A stretch of 64,000 nt of DNA, from positions 4,836,001-4,900,000 of the forward strand of contig NZ_CP025085.1 of assembly GCF_002847015.1 (NCBI RefSeq), written 5' to 3'. Both the position numbers and the translations under genes were made by a program. Each line of letters begins with the position of its first letter. The first letter of the stretch is position 1. This document shows, piece by piece, positions 1 through 7,736 of this stretch. This DNA is from Prodigiosinella confusarubida. Lineage in GTDB: Bacteria > Pseudomonadota > Gammaproteobacteria > Enterobacterales > Enterobacteriaceae. The notes below the pieces were generated by a model. That model was not told where the DNA came from and searched no databases. It saw only the letters and a list, made by a program, of their open reading frames with translations.

Positions 1-1
1 C

Positions 2-1106
2 CCGGTTGGGGATGCCTACATCAACTTTACTCACCACGCACCTCTTGGCGTCGTTGCCATCATGACGCCGTGGAATGGTCCCCTTGCCGTTTCATCGATC
101 AATCTGGCTGCAGCATTGATTGCGGGCAATACCGTGGTGTTGAAGCCTTCTGAACTGGCCCCGATCACGGTTTCTCTGTTGGGCCAAATCTTTGAGGAAG
201 TCGGCCTACCAGAAGGCGTAGTCAATTTGGTACATGGCGCAGGGCAGCCAACTGGCCAGGCATTGATACAGCATCCCGGTATCGATCTGTTGTGTTTTAT
301 CGGCGGTACTCAGGTAGGTAAAGAGGTTTTAAGGTATTCGGCGAATACGGTGCGACGCTCGTTACTTGAATTGGGCGGAAAATCCCCGACTGTGGTACTG
401 GCTGACGCAGATATTGATGCTGCACTGGACGGTGCATTGGTGTCTGCTTTCAGTAGCAACGGGCAGGTATGCACGGCGGGTTCGCGCATCATTGTCGAGC
501 AACCCATTGCCGAGGCGTTTAGCCGCAGATTTATTGAACGAACTCAGCATATTCGCGTTGGTGATCCGTTTGATGAAACCAGCGAGATAGGCCCGATGAT
601 CAGTGCCGTGCATCGGGAAAGGATGCTGGAAGCCATTGCGCAAGCCCAGCAAGCAGGAGCAAGCCGGAGCAAGCCGGAGAACCGGTGGGCATATACCGGC
701 AGAACACCAGCAGGGTTTTTACATTGAGCCTACCGTATTCACGGGGATTCATCCTCAGAGCGATTTGGCCACACAAGAAATATTCGGTCCCATTATCGGA
801 ATTTTTACTGCGGACAATGAAGTTCACGCCCTTGCTTTGGCCAATGATACCCGATTTGGGTTAGCAGGATCGGTATGGAGTGCGGATCAATCCAAAGCAT
901 TGTCTTTTGCCCGACAAATGCAGGCGGGAAATGTTGGAATAAATACGCCATACATTCGGGATATTCGTTGCCCATTTGGCGGTTTTAAAGAGAGTGGCAT
1001 TGGTGCCGTTGGGGGACGCTGGAGTCTGGACCAGTATACCCAAACGCAAACCCTGTGTTTGCCCCTCAACAAATATACTCTGCCTAAATATGGCGCACTG
1101 AAATAA
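2..1106 (+). pseudogene. NAD(P)-dependent aldehyde dehydrogenase, 5'-truncated by window edge and frameshifted
   Basis: The frame is open from base 2, so the N-terminus lies to the left. The first frame (2-727) shows the ALDH core: a TPWNGP loop, KPSE cofactor contact, FIGGTQVGK nucleotide loop, the ELGGKSP general-base segment and the catalytic cysteine in GQVCTAGSR. It breaks at about 680. The rest (EIFGP, a substrate/tetramer region, and a C-terminus ending at 1106) continues in the next frame. The cause is visible: a 10-bp unit (ggagcaagcc) is present 2.4 times at 656-679. Removing one copy joins the frames as ...QAQQAGASRRTGGHIP, which reads like an intact ALDH. The gene is therefore recently inactivated or switchable by slippage, unless this is a sequencing error. 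Family membership is sure; the substrate is unknown. It precedes the PhyH-type gene by about 40 bp on the same strand, suggesting one operon. Confidence 0.88.
656..679 (+). repeat. 10-bp tandem repeat (2.4 copies) causing the ALDH frameshift
   Basis: The unit ggagcaagcc occurs at 656-665 and 666-675 and is followed by a partial ggag at 676-679. Ten bases is not a multiple of three, so gain or loss of one unit switches the reading frame of the aldehyde dehydrogenase. Confidence 0.9.
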
Positions 1107-1143
1107 CGCCACCTGCCGACCAAAATTTATATCAATCATTACT

Positions 1144-2079
1144 GTGAGCGTGAACATGAATGAAACAATTAATAATCACTTCAGCCTAACCGATTATGAC
1201 GTGTCACAATTCAAGAAGAATGGCTTTGTTGTTTTACGATCATTTCTGTCAACTTCACTGATTTCATATATTAAGAACTCCATCACTGAACACCTGCGGT
1301 TGTTGGATGAAAACCAAACTGGTTTCAAGCGCGTCGGATACGATATTTTTGAAAACGATTTAGTTATCAAGGCGCTGCTGGCCCATGACTGCTTCTCCGG
1401 CACATTGACCACGCTGGCTAATCGCAGCCTGTTCTATACCCAGGGGCTGGGTTTCCAGATAGAAAAAGAAAAGCACACGGGTTTTCCTTGGCACATTGGG
1501 ACACAAAGCTTTGGTTATCAACATGGTGAGGATTTTGGCTGTTCGATGTGGGTGCCGTTAGTAAAAATTGATACCGATAATCAGGGAGGCGGTATGAGCT
1601 ATGTGCCGGAACATATTATTTCGGGCAAGTTTATGTATATGGATATCGATCCGTCTATCGATCAAATGATGCGTGAGCTTGCTGAGGTGGACAGAGATTC
1701 CCTTGAGTTGGGCAATTACATCGAGTTACGGCACAGTATTCTCAATTCACCCGCGCTCAGTACGTTACTAGAATATTACAAGCATACTGATTCGTTTAAC
1801 CTCGGTGATGTATTGATTTTTAACAAAAATGTGATCCACGCCAGTGAACCGTTATTAGAAGGAGAGATCGCAACACGTACCGCTTTTGTGATGCGTTTTA
1901 TCGACATCGATAGCCGCTACGATGAAACCCGTTCCCGCGGACTAGACTTCTCAATGATCTATTTTGGCCATCCCCCTTCCTCCGATTTTCACACTAAAGT
2001 CAGTGAGAACGATGGCGACCTGATCCGGGAAAGCAAGCTATTCAAGGATGGCAATAGCCGGATTTTGGCGAAGTCATAA
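1144..2079 (+). CDS. PhyH-type Fe(II)/2-oxoglutarate oxygenase with an HXG metal motif; candidate aliphatic halogenase
   Basis: This 311-residue protein has the double-stranded beta-helix pattern of the phytanoyl-CoA dioxygenase family. The proximal metal motif is WHIG (His117, Gly119) where hydroxylases have H-X-Asp/Glu. The distal histidine is His232 (VIHAS) and the 2-oxoglutarate arginine is probably Arg251, with Arg245 before it. From family knowledge, SyrB2 has about 310 residues with His116, Ala118, His235 and Arg254; the spacing here is nearly the same, and the absent carboxylate is the hallmark of halide-binding enzymes (HXA in SyrB2, HXG in WelO5 and BesD). Halogenase activity is my inference; an odd oxygenase or an inactive homologue is possible. 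The start is GTG at 1144, and ATG at 1156 is an alternative; both have weak ribosome sites. It lies between an aldehyde dehydrogenase and an exporter, 24 bp ahead of the latter. Confidence 0.8.
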   Translation: MSVNMNETINNHFSLTDYDVSQFKKNGFVVLRSFLSTSLISYIKNSITEHLRLLDENQTGFKRVGYDIFENDLVIKALLAHDCFSGTLTTLANRSLFYTQGLGFQIEKEKHTGFPWHIGTQSFGYQHGEDFGCSMWVPLVKIDTDNQGGGMSYVPEHIISGKFMYMDIDPSIDQMMRELAEVDRDSLELGNYIELRHSILNSPALSTLLEYYKHTDSFNLGDVLIFNKNVIHASEPLLEGEIATRTAFVMRFIDIDSRYDETRSRGLDFSMIYFGHPPSSDFHTKVSENDGDLIRESKLFKDGNSRILAKS

Positions 2080-2103
2080 GTAGAAATAGATGGAGGAGGA
2101 AAC

Positions 2104-3309
2104 GTGGAAAAGGTGGAAGAATACTCTATATGGAAAAACAGCCAGTTCCGCATTCTGTTCTCTGGGGCGCTGTTTTGTAATCTGGGCGGCAAGGTTTATG
2201 AACTGGCACTTCCGCTGTTGATCTATGACATTACTCGTTCATCAGAAATTATGGGCTGGGTGCGTGCCGTCGAGTTTCTGCCTTATATTCTGCTGGCGTC
2301 GGTAATTGGGGCGTGGATCGACCGAGTGGATCGCAGAGTGTGGTCGCAATGGATGGTTGCTGGGCAGGTTGTGTGTCTACTGACGGGATGGTTGGCCATT
2401 CAGTTTTTACCCAACCCGCTGTGGGTGCTGTTCCCTTGTGCCTTCTTTATGATGGCGTTCAATTTTGGTTATCTTAATGCCAGAATGGGCATGTTGAAGC
2501 ACATACTCCCCTTATCGTTGCAAAGTGCCGCGACTTCCAGCATGAGTTCGCTAAACAGCCTGTTTCAGGCCATGGGGCCATTGCTATCAGGCGTGGTGAT
2601 TTTATTCTCCTCTGTGCATATTATTTTTCTGTGGATCGCCTTGTTCCTGTTTATCGCTTGGTGTTACCTGATAAAAATGCCGTATGAGAGAGAGGTATTC
2701 AGGACCACCGGATCAATAGGAAAAGCAATTATTGAAGGGTGGAGAATCCTGCGGGCCAACCCCCCTCTTTATCATATGGCATTGGCAATTACGGTGTTAA
2801 ATACCAGCTCGGTAGTCTTTTCATTACAGTCAATCTATTACGCCAAAACCGTGTTGGCCATGAATGCCGTGGATATCGGTTATATGGCGTCTGCGGGCGG
2901 GATCGGTGGGATACTCGGATCGCTGTTGACGGTGCGTTTGCGCAACAGATTTGGTCTGGGAAAAGTGTTGATTACCACGACAATAACTCAGGCACTGGGC
3001 TATCTATTTATTTTGTTTTCTAACCATTCATTAGTACTAGTTTCTGCTTTCTTCTGGGTAAGTTTCTTCGAAGTCATTACGGCTATTCTCGTTTATACCT
3101 ACCGGCAGGAAAGTATCAAAACCGAAAATCTGGGCAAGGTTATGGGGATCACTAGTACGCTGTTTAAAATGGGTTTGCCGTTTGGCCTCGCCATTTCTGG
3201 ATACATTGTGTCGGGCTATGGCATTGGCACATTATTTACCGCCTGTGCTGTCGTTCAAATTTCCATGGGAATTTTATGCACGCTAAGCCCAATAGCGAAA
3301 GTGTCTTAG
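2104..3309 (+). CDS. MFS transporter, DHA3-like drug/metabolite exporter
   Basis: This is a 401-residue membrane protein with about twelve hydrophobic segments. A motif-A signature, GAWIDRVDRR (about residues 69-78), follows the second segment, as in proton-driven exporters of the EntS/DHA3 group. It starts at GTG 2104 behind a very strong ribosome site (ggaggagga, 2092-2100), and the gap to the oxygenase gene is only 24 bp, so the two are surely cotranscribed. From context it probably exports, or gives resistance to, the product of the neighbouring enzymes. The substrate cannot be read from sequence. It is the last gene of this cluster inside the window; no clear terminator follows. Confidence 0.82.
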   Translation: MEKVEEYSIWKNSQFRILFSGALFCNLGGKVYELALPLLIYDITRSSEIMGWVRAVEFLPYILLASVIGAWIDRVDRRVWSQWMVAGQVVCLLTGWLAIQFLPNPLWVLFPCAFFMMAFNFGYLNARMGMLKHILPLSLQSAATSSMSSLNSLFQAMGPLLSGVVILFSSVHIIFLWIALFLFIAWCYLIKMPYEREVFRTTGSIGKAIIEGWRILRANPPLYHMALAITVLNTSSVVFSLQSIYYAKTVLAMNAVDIGYMASAGGIGGILGSLLTVRLRNRFGLGKVLITTTITQALGYLFILFSNHSLVLVSAFFWVSFFEVITAILVYTYRQESIKTENLGKVMGITSTLFKMGLPFGLAISGYIVSGYGIGTLFTACAVVQISMGILCTLSPIAKVS

Positions 3310-3545
3310 TCCTATAGAGATTAGAACTGACCACATATTGATTCTTGATTTAAAAGGATTTTCACCAGTTCGAAAATGTAGTTGCTCCCAAACATTTAGG
3401 GCTGGATTATTTACGGGTTAATCGCAGAAGACAATAGACTATACCCTGTTTTCTATCGGTGACTTATTGAGTCAAGAATAATGTTTTTATCCCCTTTATA
3501 TTTCGAATAAATACTGTCTCTCAGAAAGTCTCTAACGCGTTCGAC
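3310..3545. other. Non-coding stretch after the exporter gene
   Basis: AT-rich sequence between the exporter and the broken vapC. I see no gene, convincing terminator or repeat in it. Confidence 0.5.
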
Positions 3546-3949
3546 TTATTTATTTACCCAATTTTCTACTCGTAGTCCCGTCACTCGCTCAAACTCACGG
3601 ACATTATTGGTTACCAGTATCAGTCCAGATGAGCGGGCATGGCTTGCCAGCAGGTATCATAGGAACCGATAGGCGTTCCTTTTCTTGTCAGTTCTGTGTG
3701 AATCTGACCGGTATGAACAGTGGTATCAAAGCCATATGTCAGCACTTCCATACGGGTGGCAAAACCTTCAATCACCGCCAGCTTCTTTTCAGGATTAATC
3801 GATTTTTCCGCACCGTAAATCAGCTCCATTAGCGTGACAGAACTGATGCCGAATTGGCCGTAATAGGCGATAAAAAGCCTCTCTGACTTCCTGTGGTTTA
3901 TTTTTGATAGTGTAATACAAATATTAGTATCAAGCAGATATTTGAGCAT
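3546..3949 (-). pseudogene. vapC: VapC-type PIN-domain toxin, frameshifted
   Basis: The N-terminus MLKYLLDTNICI carries the first catalytic aspartate of a PIN ribonuclease, and LMELIYGAEKS carries the second acidic residue. Normal VapC sequence continues to GTPIGSYDT, then shifts frame and stops at 3620. The missing C-terminus (LLASHARSSGLILVTNNVREF...ENWVNK, stop at 3546) is intact in the neighbouring frame, so one lost base near 3640 explains the break. VapC toxins cut RNA such as initiator tRNA and are held by VapB. The missing part includes the third acidic cluster, so the product should be inactive. The antitoxin gene just upstream is also decayed, consistent with neutral loss of the whole module. 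Confidence 0.85.
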
Positions 3950-3950
3950 C

Positions 3951-4023
3951 GAAAGTCTTCCCTGATTTGTTCATTGGGTTGTTCTCGGTTACTCATAAAA
4001 TCAGACGTTACGTCTGATCCTTC
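3951..4023 (-). pseudogene. vapB: VapB-type antitoxin, C-terminal remnant
   Basis: A minus-strand frame reads SDFMSNREQPNEQIREDF, which is the C-terminal pattern of VapB antitoxins (DFM-x-R-x-QP-x-Q-RE-F). It ends exactly where the toxin ATG begins. In intact modules a TGA stop usually overlaps that ATG; here the codon is CGA (base 3951), so the stop is lost. No DNA-binding N-terminus is visible upstream in frame. Confidence 0.65.
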
Positions 4024-4166
4024 AAACTCGTTTCGATGCCTTCAGGTAGATAAAGCCGCAATTTCAAATATTCCATGATCCAATCCGCCGACTGTTGTCA
4101 CAGATCAATCGGTACATCAGCACGGATCTTCCATGTATCCAGGCAATGATGATTTGCCAGCAGCAT
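4008..4166 (-). pseudogene. Fragment of an unrecognised protein gene with an internal stop
   Basis: A minus-strand frame reads MLLANHHCLDTWKIRADVP, meets a TGA (4098-4103 region) where a tryptophan codon would fit, and continues as QQSADWIMEYLKLRLYLPEG to a stop at 4008. It overlaps the vapB remnant in another frame. I do not recognise the family; the continuity on both sides of the stop suggests a decayed gene. Confidence 0.3.
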
Positions 4167-4395
4167 AACCACTTGAACCATAAAACTGTAGGAATGACTA
4201 TATGTCTGACATCGTTCGTAGTTTAAGGCTTGGCGCGAACGACATAGCAATTACGCTAACGTTGCAATTTATCTGAACCAATTGCGCCTTCTTGATGAAT
4301 ATTGCCAGGAGGCCTGTTGACGCCGTTTTCTATTATGAAAACGGAGGGTCACATACCACCAATATCAGGCATTACAAGCATGGCCGGAGGCGAAA

Positions 4396-4560
4396 ATGAG
4401 TGATGGTTGTAACGGCGCTACGTTTGAAAACTGCTGACCACCAGAAAAAGGCGGCAGTCAACATCCTGTCACTAATATCTCCTGGTGGGACGCGGTCATT
4501 TTCACCAATACATTAAGTGCCCGGCCCAGCACAACTTACAACCCTGCAGTAAAACCATGG
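4396..4560 (+). pseudogene. Fragment of a formylglycine-generating-enzyme (SUMF1/FGE-sulfatase) domain protein
   Basis: The frame from ATG 4396 has a TGA after ENC and continues as PPEKGGSQHPVTNISWWDAV followed by IFTNTLSARPSTTYNPAV. HPVTNISWWDAVxFxNxLS is the typical opening of the SUMF1 fold (HPV-x-x-VSW-x-DA). The rest of the domain is missing, and the frame runs into the terminator of tRNA-Leu. It is a scrap, not a working gene. Confidence 0.55.
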
Positions 4561-4570
4561 GGTTCAGATA

Positions 4571-4600
4571 AAAAAATAGACGCCTGTTGGCGTCTATTGA
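4571..4600 (-). terminator. Terminator after tRNA-Leu
   Basis: Inverted repeat tagacgcc/ggcgtcta with a short loop, followed on the minus strand by a run of eight T. It ends the secG-tRNA-Leu transcript. Confidence 0.85.
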
Positions 4601-4608
4601 TTCTGTAT

Positions 4609-4695
4609 TGGTACCGAGGACGGGACTTGAACCCGTAAGCCCAATCGGGCACTACCACCTCAAGGTAGCGTGTCTACCAATTCCACCACCTCGGC
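4609..4695 (-). tRNA. leuU: tRNA-Leu (anticodon GAG)
   Basis: The minus strand gives an 87-nt class II tRNA starting GCCGAGGTGGTGGAATTGG and ending with an encoded CCA. The anticodon loop ACCTTGAGGTGG holds GAG, and there is a long variable arm (TGCCC...GGGCT). The acceptor stem GCCGAGG/CCTCGGT pairs. It follows secG as leuU does in E. coli. The 3' end of the gene faces the accessory region 1-4600, which fits its use as an island insertion site. Confidence 0.97.
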
Positions 4696-4777
4696 ATCAA
4701 AATCTTATTTTACAACCCGATAACATATTCACTTGTCATCGATAAACCTTATCCGGCTCGCCTCAAGCTATCCGCGA

Positions 4778-5110
4778 TTATTTAGGGATATCGCTAGATG
4801 GTGCGGCAGGAGCCGTACTCTGCTCAACTTTGGCTGGAGCTGGCTGACTCAAGCTTTCCCACTCACTCCCTTTCTGGCTATGATTGGAGCTCATGTTACC
4901 TAAAAGCAAGCTGATAATGAAAAACAGCGTCGCCAATATAGCCGTCGTACGGGTCATGAAGTTACCAGAACCGCTCGAACCAAATAAAGTAGCGGAAGCA
5001 CCTGCTCCGAACGACGCGCCCATATCAGCACCTTTACCTTGTTGCAGCATAATCAGCCCCACAAGGCTAATAGATACCAACAAGAAAATGACTAAAAGAG
5101 CTTCGTACAT
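4778..5110 (-). CDS. secG: Protein translocase subunit SecG
   Basis: A 110-residue inner-membrane protein that works with SecYE to aid the SecA cycle during protein export. It has two hydrophobic segments (about 3-22 and 52-73) around the conserved glycine-rich loop MLQQGKGADMGASFGAGAS, and a polar alanine/proline/serine-rich C-terminus. Length equals E. coli SecG. It lies between glmM and tRNA-Leu as in E. coli. Confidence 0.97.
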   Translation of the reverse strand: MYEALLVIFLLVSISLVGLIMLQQGKGADMGASFGAGASATLFGSSGSGNFMTRTTAILATLFFIISLLLGNMSSNHSQKGSEWESLSQPAPAKVEQSTAPAAPSSDIPK

Positions 5111-5436
5111 AATTGTACCTGTTACTGTTTCCCCACGAAGTGAGGATTGCTGAATTCTTGCGGTTAACCCGCCTGCTGTAGCCCGCAGTAGGATGTTGTT
5201 TCATCCCCTACAAAGCGGGTCTGAATACTAACCAAAGCATGCACCGTAAGCAAGGGTAATTTAGCGCTGCCTGGCCGATTGGGGAAAAAAACAGCGGACA
5301 ACCAACCCCCATACCAAAGACTACATTATCCAATTGATTATTCAGTTTTAAATCAACAACGATATGCTTATGTCATCTCATCTGGGTAAGCGAGATAGTT
5401 GATCAATTATCAGCCAGACAGGTGGTGTCATATATA
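5111..5436 (-). other. glmM-secG spacer with a possible branched RNA structure
   Basis: No gene is seen in this 326-base spacer. Outer arms acccgc (5167-5172) and gcgggt (5215-5220) pair around two smaller hairpins, cctgctg/cgcagtagg (about 5172-5192) and ggatg/catcc (5191-5205). A secG promoter or a processing site is likely here, but I cannot assign bases. Confidence 0.4.
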
Positions 5437-6774
5437 TTATCCGACGGCTTTTACAGCCTCGGCGATACGGTCAGCCAAAAGTGTAACCATCTCGCCATCC
5501 TCTCCTTCAACCATGACCCTAATCAACGGTTCAGTACCGGACTTACGTAGTAACACTCTCCCGCGACCGGCCAGTTGATTTTCAACATCCTGAGTAACTT
5601 GCTTAACTGATTCATCTTCCAATGGATTATGTTCACCAGTGAAACAGACGTTAACCAGAATCTGGGGAAACAGCGTCATGCCACTACATAAATCATGCAG
5701 ACTCATATGATTACGAACTATAGCTGTCAGGACTTGCAACCCCGCAATCACACCATCTCCGGTAGTCGTTTTATCAAGCAGAATAACGTGGCCAGAATTT
5801 TCTGCACCAATCCGCCATCCTTTCTCCTGCATCAACTCCAGTACATATCTGTCGCCCACTTTAGCCCGCGCAAAAGGGATGCCTAACTGCTTAAGTGCCA
5901 GTTCCAACCCCATGTTACTCATCAGGGTACCGACAGCCCCTCCGCGGAGTTGCCCTTGACGCAAGCCTTCACGGGCAATGATGTACAGGATCTGGTCACC
6001 GTCAACTTTGTTGCCCAGATGGTCAACCATTATCAAACGATCACCATCGCCATCAAAGGCAAGACCAACATCGGCTTTTTCAGCTAAAACCCGTGCCTGC
6101 AACTGGCTGACATCCGTAGCACCACAGTGTTCATTTATATTCATCCCATCAGGCTCGCAGCCAATGGTTATCACACTGGCACCCAGCTCACGCAGTACAC
6201 TGGGAGCGATATGATATGTCGCGCCATTGGCACAATCCACAACGATCTTCAGGCCATTAAGGTTCAATTCGCTCGGGAAGGTTCCTTTGCAGAACTCTAT
6301 ATAGCGGCCCGCCGCATCTACTATCCGGTTGGCTTTACCCAACTCGGAAGATTCAACACAGGTAATCGGCTTTTCCATTTCTGCTTCAATAGCCTCCTCG
6401 ACTTCATCCGGCAATTTAATGCCATCGATCGAGAAGAATTTAATGCCATTATCGTAGTAAGGATTGTGAGAAGCCGATATAACAATACCGGCTTCCGCTC
6501 TAAAAGTACGTGTCAGGTAAGCCACCGCGGGTGTCGGCATCGGGCCGGTAAAGGAAGCGGAAAGTCCCGCTGCAGCCAATCCGGCCTCAAGCGCAGATTC
6601 AAGCATGTAACCGGAAATACGGGTATCTTTACCAATGATGATCTTTTTAGAACCATGGCGAGCCAGAACCTTCCCTGCTGCCCAGCCAAGTTTTAATACG
6701 AAGTCAGGCGTAATCGGTGTATCTCCCACTTTGCCCCGAATACCGTCAGTTCCAAAATATTTACGGCCGCTCAT
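5437..6774 (-). CDS. glmM: Phosphoglucosamine mutase
   Basis: GlmM converts glucosamine-6-phosphate to glucosamine-1-phosphate, on the route to UDP-GlcNAc for peptidoglycan and LPS. The 445-residue protein has the four-domain phosphohexomutase pattern: the phosphoserine loop [16 protein letters not shown] (Ser about 102), the metal loop DGDGDR (about 240), the sugar loop ENSGH (about 325) and the phosphate-binding loop [12 protein letters not shown] near the C-terminus. It starts 9 bp after folP, so they form one operon. Confidence 0.98.
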   Translation of the reverse strand: MSGRKYFGTDGIRGKVGDTPITPDFVLKLGWAAGKVLARHGSKKIIIGKDTRISGYMLESALEAGLAAAGLSASFTGPMPTPAVAYLTRTFRAEAGIVISASHNPYYDNGIKFFSIDGIKLPDEVEEAIEAEMEKPITCVESSELGKANRIVDAAGRYIEFCKGTFPSELNLNGLKIVVDCANGATYHIAPSVLRELGASVITIGCEPDGMNINEHCGATDVSQLQARVLAEKADVGLAFDGDGDRLIMVDHLGNKVDGDQILYIIAREGLRQGQLRGGAVGTLMSNMGLELALKQLGIPFARAKVGDRYVLELMQEKGWRIGAENSGHVILLDKTTTGDGVIAGLQVLTAIVRNHMSLHDLCSGMTLFPQILVNVCFTGEHNPLEDESVKQVTQDVENQLAGRGRVLLRKSGTEPLIRVMVEGEDGEMVTLLADRIAEAVKAVG

Positions 6775-6783
6775 AAATTTTTT

Positions 6784-7617
6784 TTATTCCTCAGCTGAAA
6801 GTGTGGCTTCTACAATGCGCATGGCATCAACCGTTTCTTTTACATCATGAACGCGAATAATGTGAGCGCCCTGCATAGCAGCTATAACCGCGCAGGCAAC
6901 GCTGCCATGCACTCGGTCAAGAGGCGGAACATTAAGTACCTGACCAATCATGGATTTTCTCGACATACCAACCAGCAATGGCAAACCAAAGCGATGCATC
7001 TCCTTCAGATGAGCAAGTATCTGATAATTATGCGCTAGACTTTTGCCAAATCCGAACCCCGGATCCAACAAAAGCCTGTCTTTCTGGAGATCGGCATTCA
7101 CACAACGTGCAATATGATGCTCAAAAAAAGCGAAAACTTCATCCAACAGATTGTCATAATGCGGGGCGTGTTGCATGGTTTCTGGTAATCCCTGCATATG
7201 CATCAGACATACTGGTAATCCGGTAGCTGAAGCGGCTTCCAGAGCGCCAGGCTCCTGTAATGACCTAATATCATTAATCAAATGAGCACCGGCCAATGCC
7301 GATGCAGTGATCACTTCTGGCTTTGACGTATCTACGGAAATCCAGGTATCAAAACGCTGGGATAGTGCCTCTACAACGGGGATTACTCGTGATAACTCTT
7401 CTTCCACACTTACTGCATTAGCTCCAGGTCTGGTTGACTCACCACCTACGTCGATCAATGTTGCTCCTGCCGCGATCATCTCCTGTGCATGGAACAGCGC
7501 GGCATCTAATGTGGCGTGCTTCCCTCCATCGGAGAAAGAATCCGGGGTAACATTTAAAATACCCATCACCTGTGGACAGGAGAGATCCAAAATCGCTCCT
7601 CTGGCAGTCAGCTTCAT
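6784..7617 (-). CDS. folP: Dihydropteroate synthase
   Basis: FolP condenses p-aminobenzoate with hydroxymethyl-dihydropterin pyrophosphate in folate synthesis and is the sulfonamide target. Conserved motifs are GILNVTPDSFSDGG, GGESTRPGA, INDIRS, MHMQG, DPGFGFGK and GMSRKSMIG. I place the start at ATG 7617, because the ribosome site gagga lies six bases upstream of it but directly abuts the other ATG at 7623; this gives 277 residues beginning MKLTARG. Its operon partner glmM follows closely; a terminator lies between it and ftsH. Confidence 0.96.
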   Translation of the reverse strand: MKLTARGAILDLSCPQVMGILNVTPDSFSDGGKHATLDAALFHAQEMIAAGATLIDVGGESTRPGANAVSVEEELSRVIPVVEALSQRFDTWISVDTSKPEVITASALAGAHLINDIRSLQEPGALEAASATGLPVCLMHMQGLPETMQHAPHYDNLLDEVFAFFEHHIARCVNADLQKDRLLLDPGFGFGKSLAHNYQILAHLKEMHRFGLPLLVGMSRKSMIGQVLNVPPLDRVHGSVACAVIAAMQGAHIIRVHDVKETVDAMRIVEATLSAEE

Positions 7618-7671
7618 ATTCATTCCTCAAAACCACGACCATTTTTATACTGCTAGAACCATTAAACTCCA

Positions 7672-7697
7672 GTAAAAAACCCCGGCAAGCCGGGGTT
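7672..7697 (-). terminator. Terminator between ftsH and folP
   Basis: Strong hairpin accccgg/ccggggt with loop caag; read on the minus strand it is followed by a T run. It closes the rlmE-ftsH transcript. Confidence 0.85.
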
Positions 7698-7736
7698 TAC
7701 AAATCACAGAGATCAACAATACAGGTTGCTATACCA

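Noticed and set aside
1144-2079. Membership of the carrier-bound chlorinating enzyme family (SyrB2/CmaB)
   Set aside because: Spacing fits, but the WHQAD-type signature and an adjacent carrier protein are missing; I only propose a halogenase-like active site.
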